DNA from: JACCXG01 sp963834305
Lineage (GTDB): Bacteria > Acidobacteriota > Vicinamibacteria > Vicinamibacterales > 2-12-FULL-66-21
Length of the DNA stretch: 64,000 nt
Assembly (NCBI GenBank): GCA_963834305.1
Contig: CAWIAX010000003.1
Span: 868,001 to 932,000, forward strand
Direction: 5' to 3'
The translations under genes and the position numbers were made by a program. Positions 56,784 through 64,000 of this stretch are shown here, in pieces; the first letter of the stretch is position 1; every line of letters starts with the position of its first letter. The notes under the pieces are model-generated. The model did not search any database. It was not told the origin of the DNA and saw only the letters and a list, made by a program, of their open reading frames with translations.

Positions 56784-57923
56784 GTGACACAGCTGTTGAC
56801 ACGAGTGGAACAGGCGGGCCTGGCGGACATCGCCGGCAAGCTCGAGGCTGGCGTCCGGCTCTCGTTCGAGGACGGCGTCCGCCTGTTCGAGTGCCCGGAC
56901 CTGCTGGCGCTCGGCTGGCTGGCCAACCGGGAGCGCGAGAAGCGCCACGGCGGGCGGACCTACTACAACTTCAACATCCGCCTCGAAGCGACCAACGTGT
57001 GCGTGGCGAGCTGCCTCTTCTGCTCGTTCGCGCGCCTCCGCCCCGGCGACCCGGGCTCTTACACGATGTCGCTCGAGCAGCTCTGGGACAAGCTGCGCGC
57101 CCGCGCCCACCAGCCGCTCACCGAAGTCCACGTCGTCAACGGCCTGCACCCCGATCTGCCGTTCGACTACTACCTGGAGATGCTGCGCGGCTTCAAGCGG
57201 ATCCGCCCGGAGATCCACCTGAAGTGCTTTACCGCCGTCGAGATCGCGTTCTTCGCGGATCTCTACGGCCGGACCGACGAGCAGGTGCTGCGCGAGCTGA
57301 TGGAGGCGGGCCTCGACTCGCTGCCGGGCGGCGGCGCCGAGGTGTTCGCCGAGCGCGTGCGGCGCAAGATCTGCCACGACAAGTGCGGCGCCGATCGCTA
57401 CCTGGCGATCCATCGCCTGGCGCACGGCCTCGGCATGCGGTCGAACATCACGATGCTCTACGGCCACATCGAGACGCCCGCCGAGCGCGTCGATCACATG
57501 CTGCGGGTGCGCGCGCTGCAGGACGAGACCGGATCCGTCCAGGCGTTCATCCCGCTGGCGTTCCATCCCGACAACAACCAGATGCGCAAGCTGCCGGCGC
57601 CGACCGCGGCCGACACGCTCCGCGTGCTCGCCGTGTCGCGGCTGGTGCTCGACAACGTGCCGCACGTCAAGGCGTTCTGGATCGCGACCGGTGTGGAAGT
57701 GGCGCAGCTGGCGCTGTGGTTCGGCGCGGACGATCTCGACGGAACGGTGCAGGAAGAGAAGATTTACCACATGGCCGGTTCGCGCACGCCCGAAGCGATG
57801 TCCACCTCGGACATCCGCCGGCTCATTCGCGCGGCGGGCCGCGAGCCGGTCGAGCGCGACACGCTCTACAACGTCGTCACGGGTCCCGAAGCGGCTGACG
57901 AGGTAGCGCCCTCGCTGGCCTGA
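56784..57923 (+). CDS. mqnE: Aminodeoxyfutalosine synthase MqnE
   Basis: Radical-SAM enzyme of the futalosine menaquinone route. About 379 aa. The cluster motif is NVCVASCLFCSF (C-x3-C-x2-C). EVHVVNGLHPDLPFDYYLEM, GLDSLPGGGAEVFAERVRRK and DRYLAIHRLAHGLGMRSNIT-MLYGHIETPAERVDH are typical of MqnE rather than MqnC. GTG 56784 is the best in-frame start. It follows yjbQ by 22 nt, so cotranscription is likely. Confidence 0.9.
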   Translation: MTQLLTRVEQAGLADIAGKLEAGVRLSFEDGVRLFECPDLLALGWLANREREKRHGGRTYYNFNIRLEATNVCVASCLFCSFARLRPGDPGSYTMSLEQLWDKLRARAHQPLTEVHVVNGLHPDLPFDYYLEMLRGFKRIRPEIHLKCFTAVEIAFFADLYGRTDEQVLRELMEAGLDSLPGGGAEVFAERVRRKICHDKCGADRYLAIHRLAHGLGMRSNITMLYGHIETPAERVDHMLRVRALQDETGSVQAFIPLAFHPDNNQMRKLPAPTAADTLRVLAVSRLVLDNVPHVKAFWIATGVEVAQLALWFGADDLDGTVQEEKIYHMAGSRTPEAMSTSDIRRLIRAAGREPVERDTLYNVVTGPEAADEVAPSLA

Positions 57924-58014
57924 CCGCCCGGCGGCCCTGAAGCGGCCGCCGCCGTCCACGCGTCCTAGTACAGAGGGAATGCGCCGACCGAGGGCTGGCG
58001 CCGTGGAAGACACC

Positions 58015-59166
58015 ATGGATATCAAGGTTCTGACGGAGTACGAAAAGCAGAGTATCGGCGAGCGCCAGCCGCTGCCGGAGCGCTTCCTCCGTCTCTCGGA
58101 CGACGAGCTCGATTCGCGGATTGCCGCGGCGAAGGCGTCGCTCGGCCCCCGCGTGGTCGTTCTCGGCCATCACTACCAGCGCGACGAGGTCATCAAGTTC
58201 GCCGACTTCATCGGCGACTCGCTGAAGCTGTCGCGCGCCGCCGCGGCGCGCACCGAGGCCGACTTCATCGTGTTCTGCGGCGTCCACTTCATGGCGGAGA
58301 GCGCCGACATCCTCCGCGCGCCGCACCAGAAGGTCGTTCTTCCCGATCTGGCGGCCGGCTGCTCGATGGCCGACATGGCCGCGCAGGACCAGCTCGAGAT
58401 CTGCTGGCGCGAGCTCGAGCAGATGGGCGTGAGGACCGATGCCGTCGAAGACGGCAAGGCCGGCGTCGTCCCCGTGACCTACATCAATTCGTCGGCCGCG
58501 GTGAAGGCCTTCGTCGGCGAGCACGGCGGCATCGTCTGCACCTCCACCAACGCGCGGGCGATCATGGAGTGGGCGTGGGCGCGCGGCGACAAGCTGCTGA
58601 TGCTGCCCGACCAGCACCTGGGCCGGAACACCGCCTTCAAGATGGGGGTGCCGCTCGAGGAGATGGTGGTCTGGGACCCGAACGAGATGTGGGGCGGCCT
58701 CGAGGCGGAGCAGGTGAAGAAGGCGAAGCTGATCCTGTGGAAGGGGCACTGCTCCGTTCACACGCGCTTCACCGTTCCCCAGATCGACGCGTTCCGGGCG
58801 AAGTATCCGGAAGGGCGCGTCATCGCCCACCCGGAGTGCACGCTCGACGTGGTGCGGGCGTCGGACGAGAGCGGCTCGACCGAGCACATCATCAACACCG
58901 TCAAGGCGAGCCCGCCCGGCAGCATCTGGGCAGTGGCCACCGAGGTCCACCTCGTCAACCGGCTCACGGCCGAGGTGCCGGACAAGACCATCGTCACCCT
59001 CGACCCGTTCGGCTGCCTGTGCTCGACCATGTTCCGGGTGTCGCCGAACCACCTGCTGTGGATTCTCGAGGGGCTGGCCGCGGGCGAGGTCCACAACCAG
59101 ATTACGGTGCCGGAACCGACGAGGTCGCTGGCGAAGCTGGCCCTCGATCGGATGCTGTCGCTCTGA
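58015..59166 (+). CDS. nadA: Quinolinate synthase NadA
   Basis: [4Fe-4S] enzyme that condenses iminoaspartate with dihydroxyacetone phosphate in NAD synthesis. 383 aa. VVVLGHHYQRDEVIKFADFI is the N-terminal substrate segment. The three cluster cysteines are in IVFCGVHFMAESADIL, LILWKGHCSVHTRFTVPQID and TLDPFGCLCSTMFRVSPNHL (one of its two Cys). YINSSAAVKAFVGEHGGIVC and DQHLGRNTAFKMGV are conserved. An upstream ATG at 57979 would add 12 residues; ATG 58015 with GGAAGA before it is preferred. nadB is not adjacent. Confidence 0.94.
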   Translation: MDIKVLTEYEKQSIGERQPLPERFLRLSDDELDSRIAAAKASLGPRVVVLGHHYQRDEVIKFADFIGDSLKLSRAAAARTEADFIVFCGVHFMAESADILRAPHQKVVLPDLAAGCSMADMAAQDQLEICWRELEQMGVRTDAVEDGKAGVVPVTYINSSAAVKAFVGEHGGIVCTSTNARAIMEWAWARGDKLLMLPDQHLGRNTAFKMGVPLEEMVVWDPNEMWGGLEAEQVKKAKLILWKGHCSVHTRFTVPQIDAFRAKYPEGRVIAHPECTLDVVRASDESGSTEHIINTVKASPPGSIWAVATEVHLVNRLTAEVPDKTIVTLDPFGCLCSTMFRVSPNHLLWILEGLAAGEVHNQITVPEPTRSLAKLALDRMLSL

Positions 59167-59256
59167 CCCGATCGGTTATACGATCGCGGTTTACGCCCGG
59201 CGACGCGCGCCGCGCCGGCGCACGGGCGACCCGATTTCCTTGAAGGAGAAGCCTGC

Positions 59257-59856
59257 ATGGCCCACGAAGTTCCACCCCTGCCGTACGACTACAACGCGCT
59301 CGAGCCGCACATCGACGAGCAGACGATGAAGATTCATCACGACAAGCATCATGCTGCTTACGTGACGAACCTGAACGCCGCGCTCGAGAAGCACCCCGAG
59401 CTCCAGCAGAAGAGCATCGACGACCTGCTGAAGGGCATCAACTCCGTGCCGGAGGACATCCGCACCGCGGTGCGGAACAACGGCGGCGGCCACGCGAACC
59501 ACACGATGTTCTGGCAGATCATGGGCCCGGGCAAGGGTGGCACGCCGTCGGGCGCGCTGGGGGACGCCATCAACTCGTCGTTCGGCGACTTCGAGACCTT
59601 CAAGAAGCAGTTCGGCGAGACCGCGACCAAGCGCTTCGGCAGCGGCTGGGCGTGGCTGATCGACGCCGGCGGCAAGCTGGTCATCGAGAGCACGGCCAAC
59701 CAGGACAGCCCGATCATGGAAGGCAAGAAGCCGATCCTCGGCCTCGACGTGTGGGAGCACGCCTACTATCTCAAGTACCAGAACAAGCGGCCGGACTACA
59801 TCGCCGCGTGGTGGAACGCCGTCAACTGGGACGCTGTTTCGAAGCGGTTCAAATAG
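59257..59856 (+). CDS. sodA: Superoxide dismutase, Mn/Fe family
   Basis: 199 aa. Metal ligands: His in IDEQTMKIHHDKHHAAYVTN, His in NNGGGHANHTMFWQIMGPG, and Asp/His in LGLDVWEHAYYLKYQNKRPD. The GGGHANH form and Gly/Gln pattern fit the manganese or cambialistic group better than the iron group. No signal peptide, so cytosolic. Good ribosome site (AAGGAG). It stands alone; regulation by the DtxR/MntR-type repressor is only a guess. Confidence 0.94.
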   Translation: MAHEVPPLPYDYNALEPHIDEQTMKIHHDKHHAAYVTNLNAALEKHPELQQKSIDDLLKGINSVPEDIRTAVRNNGGGHANHTMFWQIMGPGKGGTPSGALGDAINSSFGDFETFKKQFGETATKRFGSGWAWLIDAGGKLVIESTANQDSPIMEGKKPILGLDVWEHAYYLKYQNKRPDYIAAWWNAVNWDAVSKRFK

Positions 59857-59945
59857 GCCGCATCGTGCCTCAGCCTGGGCGCGCGGCCTGTCCGCGCGTC
59901 CAGCGTTCGTCCTCTCCTTGCCGCTCCCCGGCCAGCGGGTCCTCG

Positions 59946-60416
59946 TCAGCCAGCGTCGATCGCCCGCAGAATCTCTTCGTGCGCCGGGAACTCCTCCTGC
60001 GACTCGCCGATGAACGAGTAGCGGATCGATCCCGCGCGATCGATCAGGAACAGCGCCGGCCGCGCGATGTTCCAGGCGTCGAGACCAAGGCGGTGCCAGC
60101 CGCCGTACGCCTTCAGCACCTCGCGAGGCTCGTCCACCAGGATGTTGAAGGGCAGTCCCGTCTCTTCGATGTAGCGCCTGACCGCATCGGCTTTCTGCGC
60201 CAGTACGGGCACGACCTGGACGCCGCGGCTTTCGTAGTCGGGGAGGTTGCGTGCCAGTTCACCGAACCGGCGGCGGCAGTTGGGTCACCAGGTGCCGCGG
60301 TGAAACACCAGCAGCACCCGGCCTTTCGTCAGAAGCGTCGCGAGCGACTGAAGCTCCCCCTTCTGGTTGGGCAGCTCGAAAGGGGGTGCGGTCTGCAGCG
60401 TGGATTTCATGGGCAT
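59946..60416 (-). CDS. Peroxiredoxin-like selenoprotein candidate (in-frame UGA at catalytic Cys)
   Basis: AhpC/TSA-fold protein of about 156 aa. The frame opens MPMKSTLQTAPPFELPNQKG, continues LLTKGRVLLVFHRGTW, then UGA (60285-60287), then PNCRRRFGELARNLPDYESR with no shift of frame, and VPVLAQKADAVRRYIEETGL to EEILRAIDAG and the stop at 59946. The UGA falls exactly where this family has its first redox Cys (GTW-C-PNC), giving a U-x-x-C motif. A SECIS-like hairpin follows. The gene starts 2 nt after the moeA stop; ATG 60410 is an alternative start. Selenocysteine insertion is inferred; a sequencing error changing TGC to TGA is the alternative. Confidence 0.8.
60253..60271 (-). promoter_or_regulatory. 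SECIS-like hairpin after the in-frame UGA
   Basis: On the minus strand GCCGGUUC (60271-60264) pairs with GAACUGGC (60260-60253) over 8 bp with one G-U pair, closing a GGU loop (60263-60261). The stem begins 13 nt and the loop 21 nt after the UGA. Known bacterial SECIS elements have a short apical loop with a G in its first two positions, about 16-37 nt downstream of the UGA, so position, loop and stem all fit. Confidence 0.75.
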
Positions 60417-60418
60417 GG

Positions 60419-61633
60419 CTAAAAGAGCTTGACGTCCACCAGATGTCCCGCTTCGACGATGTCCGTCTGCGCCGGGATCTCGATGTAGCCGTCGGCGCGC
60501 GACATGCTGGTGATGTCGCCGGAGGCCTTGAAGGCTGGCACGGCGGCGCCGTTTTCGACCTTCACCGTGTAGAACTGGTGGCGTCCGGTCGTCGAGACGA
60601 CGCGCCGCGCCAGCGGGACGCGGACCATGTGGGGCGTGTAGTCCGGCAGCCGGGCGGTGCGGCGCAGCAGCGGCACCAGCAGGAGGTAGGCGTTCGAGAG
60701 GCACGACGTCGGGTTGCCCGGCATCCCGAGCGCCGGCCGGTCGTGGACACGGCCGAACACCGTGGGCTTGCCCGGCTTCACCGCGATCCCATGAAACAGC
60801 ACCTCGCCGGACGCCGCCAGCACGTCGAGGACCAGGTCTTTCTCCCCGACGGAACTGCCGCCCGAGAAGATGATGATCTCGGACGAAGCCGCGCGTTCGA
60901 CAGCGGCGGTGAGCTCGTCGAGGTTGTCCGGCGCCGTGGGCAGCGCCACCGCTTCTCCGCCGTGCGCCGCGACCACCGCTGCCAGCGTGTGGCGGTTGAC
61001 GTCGTAGATCTGCGCCGGCCCCAGCGGCTGGCCGGGCTCCACGATCTCGCTGCCGGTGGACATGATCGCGACCGCCGGCCGTGCGTAGACCACGACATCG
61101 ACACAGCCGGCCGCTGCCAGCGCCCCGATGCGGCTCGAGTTGATCACGTCCCCCGCCTGCAGGACGACGTCGCCAGTCGAGAGGTCGGCGCCGCGGCGGC
61201 CGACGTTCTGGCGCGGGTAGACCGGCGTCATGATCCGGATCTCGCCGCCGGCAGCTTTCTCTGTTTCCTCGACCATCACCACCGCGTTCGCCCCGTACGG
61301 AATCGGTGCGCCGGTGGCGATCTCGATGCACTCCCCAGGCTCGATGGCACGCGACGGCATCTGGCCGGTGTAGACCGTCCCGACCGAGAGCAGCGTCTTG
61401 GGATCGAAGCGGGTGGCGCCGAACGTGTCTTCGGCAATCACCGCGAAGCCGTCCATCGCCGCGCGGTCGAACGGCGGCACGTCGGCCGCGGCGTGGATCG
61501 TTTCCGCCATCACGCGTCCGTCGGCCTCTTCGAGGCGCACGCGTTCCGTCCGTTCGATCGGCCGTGCCGAGTCGAGCATGAGGGCCAGCGCTTCTTCGAG
61601 CGGAATCGTCTCGCGAATGGGCCTCATCGTCAT
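60419..61633 (-). CDS. moeA: Molybdopterin molybdotransferase MoeA
   Basis: Inserts molybdate into adenylated molybdopterin. 404 aa. DVPPFDRAAMDGFAVIAEDT is the MoeA active segment. ECIEIATGAPIPYGANAVVM, VGRRGADLSTGDVVLQAGDV, IMSTGSEIVEPGQPLGPAQI, YDVNRHTLAAVVAAHGGEA, IFSGGSSVGEKDLVLDVLAA and KPGKPTVFGRVHDRPALGMP-GNPTSCLSNA follow. Start ATG 61633 overlaps the moaB stop (ATGA). Downstream, only 2 nt separate it from the peroxiredoxin-like gene. Confidence 0.95.
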   Translation of the reverse strand: MTMRPIRETIPLEEALALMLDSARPIERTERVRLEEADGRVMAETIHAAADVPPFDRAAMDGFAVIAEDTFGATRFDPKTLLSVGTVYTGQMPSRAIEPGECIEIATGAPIPYGANAVVMVEETEKAAGGEIRIMTPVYPRQNVGRRGADLSTGDVVLQAGDVINSSRIGALAAAGCVDVVVYARPAVAIMSTGSEIVEPGQPLGPAQIYDVNRHTLAAVVAAHGGEAVALPTAPDNLDELTAAVERAASSEIIIFSGGSSVGEKDLVLDVLAASGEVLFHGIAVKPGKPTVFGRVHDRPALGMPGNPTSCLSNAYLLLVPLLRRTARLPDYTPHMVRVPLARRVVSTTGRHQFYTVKVENGAAVPAFKASGDITSMSRADGYIEIPAQTDIVEAGHLVDVKLF

Positions 61634-62130
61634 CGCCGCAGCTCGCGGACGACGTGGCCGAGCTCGGGGACGATGAGGCGGGTCATCGCGAGCCGGACCG
61701 CGTTCTCGGAGCCGGGCAGCGAAAAGACAATCGTCTTGCGGATCGTGCCGGCGCATGCCCGGCTGAGCATGGCCGCCGCGCCGATCTCCTGGAAGCTGAG
61801 CATGCGGAACAGCTCGCCGAACCCGTCGAGGCGCTTGTCGAACAGGCCGGCGATCGCCTCGTAGGTGCTGTCCCTCGAGGTCAGGCCCGTGCCGCCCGTG
61901 GTGATGATGACGTCGGCGTTGACCGTGGCGCCGCGGACCGCCTCGGCCACCGGCCCGGGGTCGTCGCGCAGGATGCGCCGGCCGCTGACGGTGTGGCCGG
62001 CCTCGGTCAGCGCGCTGACGATGGCGTCCCCGCTGGAGTCGGTGGCGTCGGTGCGGGTGTCGCTGACCGTGAGGACGAAGGCGCGGACGGATGCCGGGGC
62101 ATCGGCGCGGTGGGAGGAAACGGCGTCCAC
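61630..62130 (-). CDS. moaB: Molybdopterin adenylyltransferase-like protein MoaB/Mog
   Basis: 166 aa from GTG 62130. VRAFVLTVSDTRTDATDSSG, SGRRILRDDPGPVAEAVRGA, DVIITTGGTGLTSRDSTYEA and FRMLSFQEIGAAAMLSRACA-GTIRKTIVFSLPGSENAVRL give the complete MoaB/MogA fold, with the T-G-G-T-G molybdopterin-binding loop and S-x-D-T-R start. Activates molybdopterin for MoeA. First gene of the moaB-moeA-prx operon. Confidence 0.93.
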   Translation of the reverse strand: MDAVSSHRADAPASVRAFVLTVSDTRTDATDSSGDAIVSALTEAGHTVSGRRILRDDPGPVAEAVRGATVNADVIITTGGTGLTSRDSTYEAIAGLFDKRLDGFGELFRMLSFQEIGAAAMLSRACAGTIRKTIVFSLPGSENAVRLAMTRLIVPELGHVVRELRR

Positions 62131-62232
62131 CGGCCGATTATAGGCCGTTGGCGGGGGCGGCCGAGGGTGCGGGGTGTGGTATGATTTTGGTTTGTATCGA
62201 CGCATCGGGTCGCCGATGCGGACTTGCCTCCC

Positions 62233-62309
62233 GCGCCCATAGCTCAGTTGGATAGAGCGTCTGGCTACGAACCAGGAGGTCGCACGTTCGAGTCGTGCTG
62301 GGCGCACCA
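62233..62309 (+). tRNA. tRNA-Arg (anticodon ACG)
   Basis: A 77-nt cloverleaf with encoded CCA. Acceptor GCGCCCA pairs with TGGGCGC before A-CCA. The D arm is AGCTCAGTTGGATAGAGC, the anticodon arm CTGGCTACGAACCAG with anticodon ACG (A34 normally edited to inosine), and the T arm GCACGTTCGAGTCGTGC. It reads CGU/CGC/CGA arginine codons. Confidence 0.97.
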
Positions 62310-62315
62310 ATCTCT

Positions 62316-62339
62316 TCTGGGGGGCTTCGCCCCGCCAGA
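62316..62339 (+). terminator. Stem-loop after tRNA-Arg
   Basis: TCTGG / CCAGA outer stem and GGGG / CCCC inner stem enclose a CTTCG-type stable loop, 7 nt after the tRNA. The following sequence is C-rich rather than T-rich, so it may act as processing signal or weak terminator. Confidence 0.55.
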
Positions 62340-62477
62340 CCCCCCTACACGCTCTCTCGCGCGCTGCTGCGCCACGCGCGCTCCGGTCGCGTGGGCTCAG
62401 GTCGCTCCCCGACCCGCCCCGACCCGTGCGACGATAATCCCTCCCGACACGTCAGCACGACACAGCCGGAGGACCCC

Positions 62478-62951
62478 ATGGGCGACATCCAGCAGCTCCT
62501 CGCCTTCATCGACCAGGCCTACGACCGCCGCTCCTGGCACGGCACCAACCTGCGCGGCTCGATCCGCGGCCTGTCAACCGAGCAGGCCTCCTGGCGGCCT
62601 GATCCCACGCGCCACAACATCTGGGAACTGGTGGTCCACGCGGCGTACTGGAAATACGCGGTGTGGCGGCGGCTGACGGACGGGCCCCGCGGCTCGTTTC
62701 CCCTCGAGGGCTCGAACTGGTTCGAGCGCCCGACGGAGGCGACCGAGAAGGCGTGGCGGGCGGACGTGGCCCTGCTCGAACGCACGCACCGCTCGTTGCG
62801 CGAGGTCGTCGCGAACCTCTCGACCAAAGACCTCGCCCGCACGCCGAAGGGCAGCACGGTCAGCACCGCCGCCCTCGTCTCCGGTATCGCCGCGCACGAC
62901 CTCTACCACGCCGGTCAGATTCAACTGTTGAAGAAGCTGTCCGCGCGGTAG
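62478..62951 (+). CDS. DinB-like (DUF664/YfiT-type) protein
   Basis: 157 aa from ATG 62478 with SD GGAGGA. Four-helix-bundle pattern of DinB/YfiT proteins: IQQLLAFIDQAYDRRSWHGT, GLSTEQASWRPDPTRHNIWE, LVVHAAYWKYAVWRRLTDGP and SGIAAHDLYHAGQIQLLKKL. The three metal-type histidines (H in LVVHAAYW and the H-D-L-Y-H pair) are present. Probably a thiol-dependent S-transferase-type enzyme; substrate unknown. Confidence 0.85.
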   Translation: MGDIQQLLAFIDQAYDRRSWHGTNLRGSIRGLSTEQASWRPDPTRHNIWELVVHAAYWKYAVWRRLTDGPRGSFPLEGSNWFERPTEATEKAWRADVALLERTHRSLREVVANLSTKDLARTPKGSTVSTAALVSGIAAHDLYHAGQIQLLKKLSAR

Positions 62952-62967
62952 GAACAAAGGTGGAGAT

Positions 62968-63010
62968 CGGGAGTGAATTGGGAGTTGGAGGTTGGAAGTT
63001 GGGAATTGAA
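62968..63010. repeat. Heptamer repeat array
   Basis: About six degenerate 7-nt units (GGGAGTG, AATTGGG, AGTTGGA, GGTTGGA, AGTTGGG, AATTGAA) between the DinB-like gene and the AIM24-like gene. More AT-rich than the flanks. No coding signal; the same unit length as the arrays at 14892 and 22165. Confidence 0.75.
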
Positions 63011-63042
63011 AGAGAACAATTAGATGAGGAGATGTGTGACGC

Positions 63043-63847
63043 ATGGCAGAAATGCACGAGATTGACTACAAGATCTTCGGCGACGACATGCAGTTCGTCG
63101 AGGTCGAACTGGACCCGAACGAAGCCACGGTCGCCGAAGCCGGCGGCATGATGTACATGGACGACGGCATCGAGATGGAGACGATCTTCGGCGACGGCTC
63201 GCAAGCAGCAGAGCAGGCTTCATCGGCGCGCTGATGGGCGCCGGCAAGCGGCTGCTCACCGGCGAGTCGCTCTTCATGACGGTCTTCCTCAACAAGAGCA
63301 GCCAGAAGAAGCGCGTCGCCTTCGGCGCCCCGTATCCAGGCAAGATCATCGCCGATTCATCTCGCCGAGATCGGCGGCGAGCTCGATCGCGCAGAAGGAC
63401 TCGTTCCTGGCCGCCGCGAAAGGCGTGACCCTCGGCGATCGCGTTCCAGCGCAAGCTCGGCGTCGGCCTGTTCGGCGGCGAAGGCTTCATCATGCAGCGC
63501 CTCCAGGGCGACGGCTGGGCGTTCGTCCATGCCGGCGGCACGCTCCAGGAACGCGTCCTCGCTCCAGGCGAGATCATCCGCGTCGACACCGGCTGCATCG
63601 TCGCCTTCCAGCCGTCGGTGAGCTACGACATCCAGTACGTCGGCAAGATCAAGTCGGCGCTGTTCGGCGGCGAAGGGCTGTTCTTCGCCACGCTGCGCGG
63701 TCCCGGACGCGTCTGGCTGCAGTCGCTGCCGCTCAGCCGTCTGGCCAACCGGATCATCGCGGCGGTGCCCGGCCTGACAAGGGCGGGAAGGGAGAAGGCT
63801 CGATCCTCGGCGGCCTGGGCAACCTCCTGGATGGAGACAACAGCTAG
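63043..63847 (+). CDS. AIM24/TIGR00266-family protein, frameshifted
   Basis: About 267 aa when joined. YKIFGDDMQFVEVELDPNEA, TVAEAGGMMYMDDGIEMETI, LLTGESLFMTVFLNKSSQKK, VAFGAPYPGKIIA, and after further frame changes KLGVGLFGGEGFIMQRLQGD, GWAFVHAGGTLQERVLAPGE and KSALFGGEGLFFATLRGPGR-VWLQSLPL. These are the repeated beta strands of the AIM24/TIGR00266 fold. Frame changes occur near 63200, 63355, 63440 and 63775. It ends in a Gly-rich tail (ILGGLGNLLDGDNS). Function unknown, seen widely in bacteria. Confidence 0.8.
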
Positions 63848-64000
63848 CGGCCTGACCCGGCGCTCGCTCCTTTCAGGAGCTCTCATTGGAGCGGCAGCCG
63901 CGACGCGGACAGGTCGCGCCGCGCAGCCGCCCGCTCCCTTCCGCGGCAGAAAAGCTGGCGAAGAGCGGATGGTAGACGGGATCCCCTTCTGCTGGTGCCC
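63831..64000 (+). CDS. Tat-exported SUMF1-like protein, 5' part only
   Basis: Runs off the window. ATG 63831 gives METTASGLTRRSLLSGALIG then AAAATRTGRAAQ, a twin-arginine signal (T-R-R-S-L-L) with a typical hydrophobic stretch. After a short linker comes MVDGIPFCWCP, the usual opening of formylglycine-generating-enzyme-fold domains. It overlaps the end of the AIM24-like gene by 17 nt. Only about 56 codons are visible, so activity cannot be judged. Confidence 0.6.
   Translation, partial: METTASGLTRRSLLSGALIGAAAATRTGRAAQPPAPFRGRKAGEERMVDGIPFCWC

Overview
The window is very GC-rich, densely coded bacterial chromosome. Gene content points to a Gram-negative, diderm, menaquinone-using heterotroph. 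I infer Acidobacteriota, probably the Vicinamibacteria side. The reasons are carboxypeptidase-regulatory-domain TonB receptors, the futalosine menaquinone route, short intergenic heptamer repeats and many secreted hydrolases. The taxonomy is inference only. Many genes between 0 and 12.7 kb, the feoB gene and the last 1 kb are broken by one- or two-base frameshifts while their protein signal stays intact in the adjacent frame. This looks like uncorrected indels in the assembly rather than biological decay, so the joined spans are given.

Layout. 0-14 kb: OsmC-like protein, acyltransferase-like membrane protein, TPR/EF-hand protein, DGQHR-domain protein, TonB receptor, phosphopantetheinyl transferase, PxpA, MFS carrier, an LolA-like protein, S41 peptidase, a CxxC/Gly-rich protein, FabI and a BON lipoprotein. 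14-21 kb: flavin reductase, a heptamer repeat array, a membrane HD-GYP/GAF/GGDEF protein coupled to a secreted subtilase, and a sigma-54 activator. 21-30 kb: deoxyhypusine-synthase-like enzyme, DUF5615 protein, ROK-like protein, DUF4097 lipoprotein, divergent queC/queD, an iron block (feoB with a membrane-anchored DtxR-FeoA fusion, plus a stand-alone DtxR/MntR), and ubiE/menG. 31-41 kb: a degenerate PilT-like ATPase, an aminotransferase/homoserine dehydrogenase/CoA-transferase operon, SUMF1-like and SIMPL proteins, RmuC, and MoeB-rhodanese. 41.6-49.4 kb: a long SUF iron-sulfur operon (sufA-B-C-D-S-U-T, an Rrf2 regulator and a second cysteine desulfurase). 49.4-57.9 kb: mqnD, a cobalamin-riboswitch-controlled uptake operon (TonB receptor, ATPase, permease, binding protein, DUF71 ATPase), YjbQ and mqnE. 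58-64 kb: nadA, Mn/Fe superoxide dismutase, moaB-moeA and a peroxiredoxin-like gene, tRNA-Arg, a DinB-like protein, an AIM24-like protein and the start of a Tat-exported SUMF1-like protein.

The most striking observation is the peroxiredoxin-like gene at 59946-60416 on the minus strand. It is continuous in one frame except for a single UGA exactly at the catalytic cysteine position (GTW-UGA-PNC). An 8-bp hairpin with a GGU apical loop begins 13 nt after the UGA, as expected for a bacterial SECIS element. It is therefore a strong selenoprotein candidate. It is the last gene of a moaB-moeA operon. Other notable items are a near-consensus promoter overlapped by a perfect AT-rich palindrome upstream of the feo operon, a PilT-like protein that has lost the Walker-A lysine, and heptamer repeat arrays that contain a stop codon and a start codon of neighbouring genes.

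The metabolic threads fit together. Menaquinone synthesis (mqnD, mqnE, ubiE), Fe-S assembly (suf), iron uptake and sensing (feo, DtxR), cobalamin salvage, NAD synthesis (nadA, an Fe-S enzyme), molybdenum cofactor (moaB, moeA, moeB) and oxidative defence (SOD, Prx, OsmC) are all metal- or redox-linked housekeeping functions.
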